Origin: UBA5314 sp035560815
GTDB taxonomy: Bacteria > Bacillota > Syntrophomonadia > Syntrophomonadales > Syntrophomonadaceae
Length of the DNA stretch: 64,000 bases
Reading direction: 5' to 3'
Assembly (NCBI GenBank): GCA_035560815.1
Contig: DATMYR010000045.1
Location: 124,001 to 188,000, forward strand
Shown here: positions 26,126 to 34,856 of the stretch, in pieces
Position numbering within the stretch: position 1 is the stretch's first letter
Layout of the letters: each line of letters begins with the position of its first letter
Made by a program: the position numbers and the translations under genes
The notes under the pieces: model-generated
The model's database searches: none
What the model was told of the DNA's origin: nothing
The model's input: the letters and a program-made list of their open reading frames with translations, nothing else

Positions 26126-26671
26126 GAACTATAATCAACTCCAAAACCAATCCAATCGCCTTCAACATTGCCGCAGAAATGGGCATTGCAATATCAGAAA
26201 CGCTCTATCCGGTATTTCCATCAGAGAGCATCCACCTATTCCTGAACAAAGAATAGCATCTTAGTATTTATATCGGACAAATGGTCCATGACTTTTAGGT
26301 AAAATGATAAGAAAGAGAAATCGGGGAAATGGATGATAATAAAAGCAACGTAATAAGAATAGCCGCACCCCGATTCCCGATGCCATCTATGCGTTCAGGA
26401 TCAGGGGCGGCCATTCTAAGAAGAGGAAAAAGCGACCGGTCGTAGCACTCTTCTTTCCCGAGCAGTATTATTATACGCAAACTAATGAAGAATATTGCAT
26501 GAATTTCCGTAAATTGGACAAAGCTCCTCGAAAATGTGAGCCCGGAGGCGCAGCGGTTACTTCATCTCAGGTGCCGACAAGAGGATTCCATGCAAAAATT
26601 GCCTGCCGGGCAGGAAAAACCATACCCGGGGGATAATATGGTAAAGACACGAGACAAAGGAAGTGACTATC
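26126..26671. other. 546-bp intergenic region without a recognised gene
   Basis: No open frame here has a ribosome site and protein-like composition. A GC-richer block near 26530-26600 (GAGCCCGGAGGCGC...GGTGCCGAC) could fold, but I cannot match it to a riboswitch class. The end carries AAAGGAAG, the ribosome site of the next gene. Confidence 0.4.
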
Positions 26672-27742
26672 ATGAACTCCTCAAGATACTTTTGCCGGGC
26701 AAATATTAAGAACCTGGCTCCCTATGTGCCGGGATATCAGCCAGAAAACCCGGACCAGGTAATTAAACTCAATGCCAATGAGAATCCTTATCCGCCTTCG
26801 CCTCAAGTCCTGGAGGCTTTGCGCAGTCATATCAGCGGAGATTTACGGCTTTATCCCAACTCCCGGAGCAGCAGTTTGCGCCGTCAGTTGGCCCAGGTCT
26901 ACCAGATGAAAGAGAACCAAGTTTTCGCTGCCAATGGCTCGGATGAGACCATATCCCTTATTTTCCGGACCTTCGCCGATGCCGGCGACCTGATCGTTTC
27001 CCCCTACCCAACTTATACTGTCTATCAGACAGCAGCAGAAATCCATGAAATGGAATATCGTTCCATTGAGACTGATCCGGCTTTTCAGATAGATTTGCAG
27101 GATTTTTTGTCTGTCAATGCAAAGCTGGCCTTTATAGCCAATCCCAATGCCCAGACCGGCTTGCTCCTGACCCGAAGAAACATCGATGGATTCCTAACTT
27201 CGTTCGACGGTCTGCTGGTCCTGGATGAAACCTACATTGATTTCACTGGTGGAGCGGAAAGCGCCTATTCTCTGGTCCGCGACTACGATAACCTACTGGT
27301 TCTACGCACTTTTTCCAAGTCTTTCTCCCTATGCGGCATCCGAGTAGGCTACGCTTTCGGCCATCCCCAGCTCATTGAAGCCCTGGATAAGACCAAAGAC
27401 TCCTACAACATCGCCTATCTCAACCAGATAGCGGCTGTGGAAGCCTTGAAAGACATAGACTATATGCAGAAGAATGCTGACCGTATTGCTGACAACCGGC
27501 AGCGTTTTATTCAGGCTCTGATTAACCTTAGCTTCGAGGTCATCCCCTCGGCGGGAAACTTTGTCCTGACCCGCCATCCCCGGCTGGCCGCCCAAGAAAT
27601 CTACCAGGCATTAAAGGCACGCAATATCCTGGTCCGCTGGTTTGACCAACGGCGTTTACAGGACTATATACGCATCAGCATTGGAACCGATGAGCAGCTT
27701 GAGGCCCTTCTGTCTGCTCTGCAGGAAATTGTCAACTGCTAA
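26672..27742 (+). CDS. hisC: histidinol-phosphate aminotransferase family protein
   Basis: 356 residues, fold-type I PLP enzyme of the HisC group: KLNANENPYPPSP at the N-terminus, ANPNAQTG in place of the usual NPNNPTG, LDETYIDF, and the PLP lysine in RTFSKSFSLCGIRVGY. The ATG at 26672 is preferred over a GTG at 26663 because AAAGGAAG is better spaced. HisC makes histidinol phosphate from imidazoleacetol phosphate, but there is no his operon here. Stand-alone homologues also transaminate aromatic amino acids or act in cobamide synthesis. A second aminotransferase follows 63 bp downstream. Confidence 0.82.
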   Translation: MNSSRYFCRANIKNLAPYVPGYQPENPDQVIKLNANENPYPPSPQVLEALRSHISGDLRLYPNSRSSSLRRQLAQVYQMKENQVFAANGSDETISLIFRTFADAGDLIVSPYPTYTVYQTAAEIHEMEYRSIETDPAFQIDLQDFLSVNAKLAFIANPNAQTGLLLTRRNIDGFLTSFDGLLVLDETYIDFTGGAESAYSLVRDYDNLLVLRTFSKSFSLCGIRVGYAFGHPQLIEALDKTKDSYNIAYLNQIAAVEALKDIDYMQKNADRIADNRQRFIQALINLSFEVIPSAGNFVLTRHPRLAAQEIYQALKARNILVRWFDQRRLQDYIRISIGTDEQLEALLSALQEIVNC

Positions 27743-27805
27743 TGGGAGGAAATAGTCAGGCTTCACGGAGGTAATCTACAACATGGTAAGAAAGGAAGAA
27801 GGCCG

Positions 27806-28990
27806 ATGATTTCTCAAAAAGTTCATGGTGATCTCCAAAACTCCTCGTGGATCAGAGCAATGTTTGAAGAGGGCGAGCGCTTACGAAAAATTCACGGTGC
27901 TGACCAGGTCTTTGATTTCAGCCTGGGCAACCCTGATTATGAGCCCCCCCTGGCGGTCAGGGAGGAGCTTAAACGCCTGGTGTTCGATGAGACTCCAGGG
28001 CTGCACCGCTATACCAGCAATGCTGGTTATGATCAGGTACGAAGCCAGATCGCCATCCAGCTCCATCAAGATACCGGCCTTCCTTTTGGCAGTGAACACA
28101 TTATCATGACCTGCGGGGCGGCCGGCGGACTCAATGTTGTCTTAAAAACAATCCTCAATCCCGGGGAAGAGGTTATCCTTCTAGCCCCCTATTTTGTAGA
28201 ATACGGTTTTTACACGCAGAATCACGGAGGCTGCCCGGTGGTTGTTGCAACCGGACCCGATTTCATGCCCGACCCGGAGGCTCTGAAAAATTCCATTACA
28301 CCATTAACCAAAGCGATTATCCTCAACTCTCCCAACAACCCCAGCGGCGTGGTCTATCCACCCGCAGTGCTGCAGGCTATCGCCCAAGTACTGGAGAGCA
28401 AGGAACAAGAATTGGGAACCAGCATCATGCTCATCTCGGATGAACCGTATAGCAAGCTGGTCTATGACGGGGTGGAGGTTCCCAACCTGATGAATTTCTT
28501 TAAGAACTGTGCCGTGGTCAATTCCTTCAGCAAATCACTGGCTCTGCCTGGAGAAAGGATCGGATATATTGCCTTGAGCCCTCGAATCGACGATATTCCG
28601 ACTCTGGCAGCCGGAATGATTTTCGCCAACCGCACATTGGGTTTTGTCAATGCACCTTCCCTCTTTCAGAAATTGGTCGGAGCCTGTCTGGATCAGGCAC
28701 CGGATACAGGTGAGTACCAGCGTAGACGCGACCTGCTTTACAACCACCTGACCGGGTTAGGCTTCTCCTGCGTAAAACCCCAGGGAGCCTTTTACCTATT
28801 CCCCCAATCCCCCATCCCTGATGATGTAGAATTTGTCCGCCAGGCTTTGAAATACAACCTGCTGCTGGTTCCCGGCACCGGTTTTGCCTGTCCCGGCTAT
28901 TTTCGTATGGCTTATTGCGTGGATATGAAAACCATCCGCAATTCGCTTCCGGCCTTTGAAGCCCTGGCCGCCGACTACTTTAATAATTAG
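27806..28990 (+). CDS. class I/II PLP-dependent aminotransferase
   Basis: 394 residues, aspartate-aminotransferase fold. Visible: DFSLGNPDYEPP, TCGAAGGLNVVLKTI, NSPNNPSGVVYPP, ISDEPYSKLVYDG and the Schiff-base lysine in NSFSKSLALPGERIGY. A GGAAG purine run precedes the ATG. It is in the same direction as hisC, with a 63-bp gap, so cotranscription is likely. Homologues are annotated as pyridoxal phosphate-dependent aminotransferases of uncertain substrate; aspartate or aromatic amino acids are the usual guesses. Confidence 0.87.
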   Translation: MISQKVHGDLQNSSWIRAMFEEGERLRKIHGADQVFDFSLGNPDYEPPLAVREELKRLVFDETPGLHRYTSNAGYDQVRSQIAIQLHQDTGLPFGSEHIIMTCGAAGGLNVVLKTILNPGEEVILLAPYFVEYGFYTQNHGGCPVVVATGPDFMPDPEALKNSITPLTKAIILNSPNNPSGVVYPPAVLQAIAQVLESKEQELGTSIMLISDEPYSKLVYDGVEVPNLMNFFKNCAVVNSFSKSLALPGERIGYIALSPRIDDIPTLAAGMIFANRTLGFVNAPSLFQKLVGACLDQAPDTGEYQRRRDLLYNHLTGLGFSCVKPQGAFYLFPQSPIPDDVEFVRQALKYNLLLVPGTGFACPGYFRMAYCVDMKTIRNSLPAFEALAADYFNN

Positions 28991-29008
28991 CTAAAGACCC
29001 TTTCATAT

Positions 29009-29030
29009 TTGCTGCCCGTACGGGCAGCAA
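29009..29030. repeat. 22-bp perfect palindrome after the aminotransferase
   Basis: TTGCTGCCCGTACGGGCAGCAA is fully self-complementary over 22 bp. It lies 19 bp past the aminotransferase stop and directly abuts the repeat block to its right. It may act as a terminator hairpin, although no T-run follows. Confidence 0.6.
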
Positions 29031-29317
29031 CATGGGGACATTCCTGCGATAGCAAGTGTGTCCCCAAACCTTAATGGGGAGGTGTGTCCCCAAACTTTCA
29101 CTGCTCTAATCACTCTGATTGGCTTACATCCAGCGACCAAAGGTCGCACCACAGGCACTTGTAATATCGGTCGCCTGTTTCACAGGCTCTTCGATCTTAC
29201 GGGCGCTCATGGGGACATTCCTTACCGCTGTTAGTATTTACTATGCCTCTATCCAATGAATTAAAGACATGGGTAATACCATTTAAATTGGCTTAATCCA
29301 AGGGGAAGGTGTGTCCC
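29031..29317. repeat. REP-like repeat block, copy A
   Basis: The block contains GGGGACATTCCT and AGGTGTGTCCCC as inverted partners, in several copies (29034-29053, 29070-29092, 29210-29222, 29303-29318), plus CATCCAGCGACCAAAGGTCGC followed by ACCACAGGCACT. The same modules recur in copy B at 48398-48630. The alternating short palindromes resemble REP/BIME elements mobilised by REP-associated tyrosine transposases. No transposase gene is in the window. Confidence 0.65.
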
Positions 29318-30118
29318 CTACCCTAAAACCCGGTTATCAATCTTGCCATTAAAATGGGTGAATGGTATTTTGAATTCCTGAATCCCCGAAGAATACGGGG
29401 CAATTGCATACTGCCCGAAATATACCACCAGGTTGCCATTTTCCACATAGTAAGGCTGCTGGGCTGAGATACCCTGAAATCCGTTCTTGTCCTGGAAAAA
29501 ATCCTGGGGGTGTGTGGCAATCTGCTTCTTGATCTCCTGGTTGATGGGCGTCTGATAATCATAGCCGGTTGGGAAGAGCTCTTTCAGGCTTAATTCTTTG
29601 CCCGCATCCAAGTCAAAATTGAAAGGAAGGCGCTGGGTACTCCCATGAGCACCACCGGTGAACTGGTAAACGTCTTCAGTCAAACTTAAAAACATGCTGC
29701 GCTGGATATGAACTTCATACGTAGAAACCAGTTCATAGGGTGTTACAGTGTCCCTTAATTTTTTTGCCTCAGCCACATACTGGCCCACTTGATTGCCCAG
29801 TTGATCTCGGAGTTCCACTTGAGGGGCGGCCAGTTTATCATTTAGAACTAATTGTGTCTTGGGTTGACGCATGCCCTCAATCACCGGAATTTTTAAGTCC
29901 ACTTTATAATACTGCTCCTGGCTACTCACAGAGCGAGTCGTAATCTGCATTCCTCCCGGTACAGGCTTCTTCACTGGCGCTGTTTGGTTTTCACCTTGCG
30001 GAAGTGGAGAGCGGGGAGCCTGTTTTTTTCCACAGGCAGGCAAACCCAGTAGCAATAGTATAATTACAGTTAAACAAGCCACTTGTTTCTTCCATTTATC
30101 ATTTCTTAGTTCATTCAA
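29318..30118 (-). CDS. DUF4163/DUF3298-type lipoprotein
   Basis: 266 residues from a TTG at 30118, chosen because a perfect AAGGAGGT sits six bases upstream. The N-terminus is a lipoprotein signal (LTVIILLLLGLPACGKK, lipobox Cys). The body reads as a DUF4163 segment (YKVDLKIPVIEGM, YELVSTYEVHIQRSMFLSLTEDVYQFTGGAHG) followed by a DUF3298 segment (LSLKELFPTGYDYQTPINQEIKK). This pair occurs in RsiV and PdaC-like cell-surface proteins; alone it may bind peptidoglycan or a surface ligand. It stands by itself, divergent from the Fur-controlled permease. Specific function unknown. Confidence 0.85.
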   Translation of the reverse strand: MNELRNDKWKKQVACLTVIILLLLGLPACGKKQAPRSPLPQGENQTAPVKKPVPGGMQITTRSVSSQEQYYKVDLKIPVIEGMRQPKTQLVLNDKLAAPQVELRDQLGNQVGQYVAEAKKLRDTVTPYELVSTYEVHIQRSMFLSLTEDVYQFTGGAHGSTQRLPFNFDLDAGKELSLKELFPTGYDYQTPINQEIKKQIATHPQDFFQDKNGFQGISAQQPYYVENGNLVVYFGQYAIAPYSSGIQEFKIPFTHFNGKIDNRVLG

Positions 30119-30228
30119 GGCAGTACCTCCTTCTTTCCTCATTAATTCCTTATTATCTTGCTCAACCCATTGCGCTAACTTGCACAGGTAAAAAATTGCC
30201 TCTACGGCGTGGAGATCTCTAAAAATCC

Positions 30229-30257
30229 TTGCCCATTTTAGCCGTTAAGGTTAGAAT
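30229..30257 (+). promoter_or_regulatory. promoter of the FeoB-like gene
   Basis: -35 TTGCCC (30229-30234) and -10 TAGAAT (30252-30257) with a 17-bp spacer. The predicted start near 30264 is overlapped by a Fur box. Confidence 0.6.
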
Positions 30258-30265
30258 AAAAAGCA

Positions 30266-30284
30266 GATAATGATAATCATTATC
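30266..30284. promoter_or_regulatory. perfect 19-bp Fur box
   Basis: GATAATGATAATCATTATC matches the classical Fur consensus at all 19 positions. It lies on the predicted transcript start, 49 bp ahead of the FeoB-like ATG, so iron-replete Fur should shut off the permease and perhaps the downstream tatA. Confidence 0.92.
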
Positions 30285-30332
30285 AAATATTGGCAGTAGC
30301 ATCTGGGAAGATTATAGATAATGGAGAGAACT

Positions 30333-31586
30333 ATGCAGCGAATAAAATTGGACCCTGCCGGGAAGTCATCCCCGGTGGAAAATCAAACCTGGAAGAAACA
30401 GCTGGATGTTTATCTGCTCAGTCCCTACACGGGCATTCCTATTATGCTACTCTGTTTCGCCGCTCTTTTTGCGGTCAGTTTTGTTCTGGGCAAACCGATG
30501 TCCAACGGTCTGGGCCTGCTCCTGGACCACCTGGCCCTGGTTTTTGAGCGCTGGGCCACCACGCATTCCCTACCCTTTCTGATTACCAGCCTGGTATCCA
30601 ATGGGTTATTCCGTGGCATTGGATCGGCTCTGGCCTTTTTCCCCCAGATGCTGATATTTTTTACTTTCTATACGGTTATGAACGATACCGGTTACGCGGC
30701 CCGCATCGCCTATCTCATGCAGAATCCCATGTCCCGATTGAACATGGATCCCAATTCATTCTCCTGTTTGATTCTGGGCTATAGCTGTAATGTGCCTGCG
30801 GTCCTGGCCACCCGTGATATCCCCAGGCGCAGTGACCGCCTCATCTTGATGTTGATCAGCACCTTTACACCCTGTTCGGCTCGTTTTGGTGTAATACTCT
30901 ATATTGCTGCAGCTTTCTTTTCGCCTCTAACAGCTACGCTGGTCATGACCGCCCTGATTGCTCTGAGCTGGCTCTTAAGCGCCCTGGTAGCCCTGGCCAT
31001 CAAGGCTCGCTCCAGCCATCCTCGGGAAGAAAACATCAAGCTGACCCTGCCCCCTTTTCATGCCCCCAAGCTCCATCATGTTTTACGTTCGGCGATGGGG
31101 CGGACTGCGGATTTTCTCAACAAAATTAAAAATGTTGTTATCATCAGTTCCGTAGTGGTCTGGTTCCTATCCACCTTTCCCCTGGGGCGCGGTTTCGATA
31201 ATTCTTATGTAGCTGTCACCGGAAAATTTCTTGCCCCACTGGGTCACATGGCCGGACTCGATTGGCAGTTGATCGTAGCTTTACTTTTGGGTTTTTTTGC
31301 CAAGGAAACCACGCTCTCGACTCTGGGGGTTTTGTACCATGCATCGGAAGGACTGGGCAACTTGGGAAGCATATTGGTCAACCATATCAGTCCCCTGACC
31401 GGACTGACCTTCCTAGTAATTTTTATGTTCTACACCCCCTGCCTGGCCACGGTGAGCACCATCCGCCGGGAAAGTCAGAGTATCGGGTTCGCCCTTTTTT
31501 CCGTGGTCTTTTCTTTACTAGTAGCCTTCATTATAGGAACACTGGTCTACCAGATTGGCCACGTATTTCTCCTGTTTTTCCACTAA
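30333..31586 (+). CDS. FeoB-like iron permease lacking the G domain
   Basis: 417 residues. It aligns with the membrane half of FeoB only: GYSCNVPAVLATRDIP and TFTPCSARFGVI (first gate), GFFAKETTLSTLGVLY and FYTPCLATVSTIRRE (second gate), with about eight hydrophobic segments. The N-terminal GTPase (G1 to G5) and most of the GDI-spacer are absent; the protein begins about 30 residues before the first helix. ATG 30333 is chosen for its GGAG site; ATG 30321 is the alternative. A perfect Fur box upstream ties it to iron uptake or efflux. How transport would be driven without the G protein is unknown; a separate G protein elsewhere is possible. Confidence 0.85.
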   Translation: MQRIKLDPAGKSSPVENQTWKKQLDVYLLSPYTGIPIMLLCFAALFAVSFVLGKPMSNGLGLLLDHLALVFERWATTHSLPFLITSLVSNGLFRGIGSALAFFPQMLIFFTFYTVMNDTGYAARIAYLMQNPMSRLNMDPNSFSCLILGYSCNVPAVLATRDIPRRSDRLILMLISTFTPCSARFGVILYIAAAFFSPLTATLVMTALIALSWLLSALVALAIKARSSHPREENIKLTLPPFHAPKLHHVLRSAMGRTADFLNKIKNVVIISSVVVWFLSTFPLGRGFDNSYVAVTGKFLAPLGHMAGLDWQLIVALLLGFFAKETTLSTLGVLYHASEGLGNLGSILVNHISPLTGLTFLVIFMFYTPCLATVSTIRRESQSIGFALFSVVFSLLVAFIIGTLVYQIGHVFLLFFH

Positions 31587-31693
31587 GAACGTTTCTTTTT
31601 CCAGTTGCATTTTTTGGGGCCGGCGGTTATGCTCTTGGAAGATGATGAAGCAGGACGCACTATGAACGGCCACCCATGAAGGGAGTAATAAAC

Positions 31694-31906
31694 ATGTTAC
31701 AAGGACTCTTGCAGCCTACCCATTTAATCCTCATTTTGGTCATTGCCTTGATCGTAATAGGACCCGGCAAAATTCCTGATGTGGGTAAAGCGCTGGGAAA
31801 CGCCATACAGGGTTTCCGCCAGGCCACCAATGAAGGCCAGGAAAAGGAACTAAAAGCACGTGTGATCGAGCAGGAAAGAGAGAATTCTGAGAACCAGGCT
31901 CTCTAA
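31694..31906 (+). CDS. tatA: TatA-family twin-arginine translocase subunit
   Basis: 70 residues: short N-terminus, one transmembrane helix (LILILVIALIVIGPGKIPDVGKALG) whose end carries GPGKIP in place of the usual FGPxKLP, an amphipathic helix (AIQGFRQATNEG) and a charged tail. ATG 31694 follows AAGGGAG. No tatC is in the window. It lies 107 bp after the FeoB-like gene with no terminator in between, so it could be cotranscribed under Fur. TatA oligomers form the pore for folded proteins, many with iron cofactors. Confidence 0.88.
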   Translation: MLQGLLQPTHLILILVIALIVIGPGKIPDVGKALGNAIQGFRQATNEGQEKELKARVIEQERENSENQAL

Positions 31907-31960
31907 ACAAATTGGACCTGCAAAAAGGTTAATTGCATATTGTAATACTGTTAATAAATG

Positions 31961-31996
31961 AGCATCCTTTAACCACGAAAAGGATGCTTCTTTTTG
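31961..31996 (+). terminator. intrinsic terminator after tatA
   Basis: Perfect 10-bp stem AGCATCCTTT/AAAGGATGCT with a 7-nt loop and TTCTTTTT tail, 54 bp past the stop. Confidence 0.9.
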
Positions 31997-32017
31997 GCCC
32001 AAGCCTTGTGTAGCACC

Positions 32018-32043
32018 ACCGCCGAAAGGCGGGTATTTTTTTA
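32018..32043 (+). terminator. second hairpin with T-run
   Basis: CCGCC-GAAA-GGCGG stem (GNRA-type loop) followed by a T-rich run. It lies in the gap before the acetyltransferase and may back up the tatA terminator. Confidence 0.65.
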
Positions 32044-32190
32044 TTATATCGGGTTTTACAAATCAAGATAATATTTACTGATTAGATCTGTATGTGCTCA
32101 ATAAAGTATGGTAGATTATGGATAAGCAGCAATTTTATGATACAAGAGGTGAACTTCTATTTTGGAAGAACATGGAGGAGGTAAAAACCC

Positions 32191-32631
32191 ATGGGAGAGA
32201 TGGAATCCGGCCTGGCTGCAGAGCATGATTTTGCCGGTATATATCAGCTTCTGGAACAACTTTGGCCGAATCAAGAACTTAATCAGGCCCGCATCCAGCA
32301 GGTGTTTATCAAAGCTCTCCATACCGGCCAGCCCAGCTATTTCGTTGCCAAACAACACGGAAAAATCGTGGGCTTTATTTCCTGCCTCGTTAAGAACAAT
32401 CTCTGGGCCCAGGGAAACCTGCTCCACATTGACGACCTTATTATTGATGAAGAATACCGGCGTCAACAGATAGGCAGTATGTTAATACAGGCAGCTCGGG
32501 ATTTTGCCCGCGAAAATTGTTGCACCTACCTGGAGCTGGACTCTGGTTTTCCCAGGACCGGAGCACATTTTTTTTATGAAAAAAACGGTTTTACGAAACG
32601 CGCCTTCAATTTTATCTACCAGCTGGATTAG
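32191..32631 (+). CDS. GNAT family N-acetyltransferase
   Basis: 146 residues. The acetyl-CoA binding region appears as LLHIDDLIIDEEYRRQQIGSML, then the C-terminal FYEKNGFTKRAFNFIYQLD typical of GNAT ends. ATG with GGAGG nine bases upstream. Substrate cannot be told from sequence. It precedes the DUF3160 lipoprotein by 42 bp and may be in the same transcript. Confidence 0.88.
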   Translation: MGEMESGLAAEHDFAGIYQLLEQLWPNQELNQARIQQVFIKALHTGQPSYFVAKQHGKIVGFISCLVKNNLWAQGNLLHIDDLIIDEEYRRQQIGSMLIQAARDFARENCCTYLELDSGFPRTGAHFFYEKNGFTKRAFNFIYQLD

Positions 32632-32673
32632 AGGTTTATTAGCGGCAGCTACGAGTAAAGGAGATTGAGTCAT

Positions 32674-34851
32674 ATGATGTCTTCGCAATGGCGGGTTGTA
32701 GGCAGAATGATCTTTTTTCTGTTCCTTTCAGCAAGTCTGGTGAGCGGTTGCTCCAAAACAAGTATTAACAAGGCCCCCTTGCCATCACCCCAGACCGCTC
32801 TGGCCGGTGATTTTGCCAGTTATCACGATTACCCGGTGAATATTCAGCCTGCCGTGCCTCCCTATAAGGTGGCTGCCGATTTAAGCAATGTAACGAATAT
32901 CAATCGTTTTTCGTTCTCCCCCCAGGCTCAAGACCTGCTGGTGCAAAACGCTTTTGTGGTAGTGCCTGCCAGAGGTTTGGAGTTTTTTTCCATGTATGAA
33001 CCCAACCGTTATGATGGAATTCCCAATTTTGTCACCACTGATGCCATGCTGCACAATTACCACCTTTATTTTAACCACCTCTTGAAAAGCATAGAAAAGG
33101 AAAAGCTTATTCCCCAGTTGAAAGAGTTGAACACCATCCTGCTCAGCCAATCAACACAGGATTTCGCTGCTTTGCAGGGAACTGCATGGGAAAACGCTGC
33201 CCGGCGCAATCTGGCTTTTTTCGCCGTGGGCAGCCGTCTTCTGGACCCTCAGGTGGCAATTCCCTCTCCGGTGCAGGCAGTTGTGGACCAGGAATTATCT
33301 CTCATTAACAGCCACCAGGGAATGGAGGTTTCCCCGGTCATGAATATGTCCGCCTCCCAGGATATCAAGGAAGACCTGAAGGAGGATTATACCCAGTATA
33401 TTCCCCGTGGACATTACACCCAATCCCCGGAGCTTCAGAATTATTTTAAGTCAATGATGTGGTATGGCCGCCTCACCTTCCGCCTTAAGGACGAAGATGA
33501 AACCCGGTCAGCGGCTTTAATTACCTTAATGCTCAATCAGAAGGATGCCAGCCAACTTTGGGAAAGCATTTACCAACCCACGGCCTTTTTGGTGGGTAAA
33601 AGCGATGATCTGGGTTATTACCAATATGGCCCTTTGATGAAAAATATTTACGGCAGCCAGCTCTCGGTGCAGCAAGTCACTGGTGATGAAAGCAAGTGGA
33701 AAGACTTTGTCGTCCAGGCCCAAAAGCTGGAGCCGCCGGCCCTGAATTCCATCCCCATCTTTGATGCAAACATCCAGCCGGACCGGGAAAAGGAGATCAA
33801 GGGCTTCCGTTTCATGGGTCAGAGATTCACCCTGGACGCCTCGGTATTTCAACGTCTGATTTACCGGGAGGTCAAGGAAAACCCGGCCGGCAAGCGCAGA
33901 ATGCTGCCCAAAGGGCTGGACATCCCGGCGGCCATGGGCTCCACGGAAGCTTATCAGCTTCTCCAGAGCACTGGCGAAGACCAATATCAGAACTATCCGG
34001 AAAACATGACGAAAATGAAAAGCTATTATGCTGGATTAGGGCAGAACCAGTGGACGCAGAACCTGTACTGGAACTGGCTCTATACCCTCTTGCCCCTGAC
34101 CACGCCTAAAACCGCCGGTTATCCCTCTTTTATGCTCAACCAGGCCTGGACCCGCAAAGACCTGAACTGCTATCTGGGCAATTGGACCGAGCTGAAACAT
34201 GACACCATTCTCTATACCAAACAGGTTTATGCCGAGGCTGGCGGAGGGATGGGCCCCACTGATGATCGGGGCTACGTAGAACCCAACCCTTACCTGTATG
34301 GCCGCCTGGCTTCCCTGACCGCCATGACCCGGGAGGGTCTGGCCAACCGAAGTTTGTTGAATAATCAGGACCAGGATAGCCTGCAGCGCCTGGAAGAGCT
34401 AGCCCTCTCCCTAAAATCCATATCCGAAAAGGAGCTGACCAACACCGCTCTCTCGGATCAGGATTACGAGCTCATCCGCAGCTTTGGCGCACAGTTGGAA
34501 CATTTCTGGCTGGAAGCATTGCGGGATGATGGGTTGGAGGGGAGTTCTCAGCTGTGGGATTTTCAAGCCCCATTGGTTGTTGACGTGGCCACCGAGCCGC
34601 CGGACCGAGTATTGGAGGAAGCCACCGGGCATATTTTCGAGATCTATGCAGCAGTGCCCGTGGATGGCAAGCTCCGCATCGCCAAAGGCGGGGTTTATTC
34701 GTATTATGAATTTTCCTGGCCGGCATCCAACCGCCTCACCGACAAGGAATGGCAGGAAAAACTGGCCGGGGATCAAGCGCCTCAGCCCCCGGCGTGGACT
34801 GCGGACTTTACCGCCCAGGGTCTTACCCGTGTCATTCCTTCTGGGCAGTAA
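32674..34851 (+). CDS. DUF3160 lipoprotein
   Basis: 725 residues starting at ATG 32674 after AAAGGAGA (a TTG at 32665 is also in frame). Signal peptide with lipobox LVSGC, then a large all-alpha-looking domain with NFVTTDAMLHNYHLYFNHLL, MMWYGRLTFRL, LNQAWTRKDLNCYLGNWTELKHDTI cut by family-typical spacing, and GVYSYYEFSWP near the end; this is the DUF3160 pattern. The protein should be anchored outside the cytoplasmic membrane. No enzyme activity is known for the family. It is followed 5 bp later by a membrane-anchored VCBS-like protein, so the two may act together at the cell surface. Confidence 0.88.
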   Translation: MMSSQWRVVGRMIFFLFLSASLVSGCSKTSINKAPLPSPQTALAGDFASYHDYPVNIQPAVPPYKVAADLSNVTNINRFSFSPQAQDLLVQNAFVVVPARGLEFFSMYEPNRYDGIPNFVTTDAMLHNYHLYFNHLLKSIEKEKLIPQLKELNTILLSQSTQDFAALQGTAWENAARRNLAFFAVGSRLLDPQVAIPSPVQAVVDQELSLINSHQGMEVSPVMNMSASQDIKEDLKEDYTQYIPRGHYTQSPELQNYFKSMMWYGRLTFRLKDEDETRSAALITLMLNQKDASQLWESIYQPTAFLVGKSDDLGYYQYGPLMKNIYGSQLSVQQVTGDESKWKDFVVQAQKLEPPALNSIPIFDANIQPDREKEIKGFRFMGQRFTLDASVFQRLIYREVKENPAGKRRMLPKGLDIPAAMGSTEAYQLLQSTGEDQYQNYPENMTKMKSYYAGLGQNQWTQNLYWNWLYTLLPLTTPKTAGYPSFMLNQAWTRKDLNCYLGNWTELKHDTILYTKQVYAEAGGGMGPTDDRGYVEPNPYLYGRLASLTAMTREGLANRSLLNNQDQDSLQRLEELALSLKSISEKELTNTALSDQDYELIRSFGAQLEHFWLEALRDDGLEGSSQLWDFQAPLVVDVATEPPDRVLEEATGHIFEIYAAVPVDGKLRIAKGGVYSYYEFSWPASNRLTDKEWQEKLAGDQAPQPPAWTADFTAQGLTRVIPSGQ

Positions 34852-34856
34852 CTACG

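Noticed and set aside
26530..26600. GC-rich block before hisC as a possible riboswitch
   Set aside because: No conserved core of a known class could be matched; kept only as an intergenic note.
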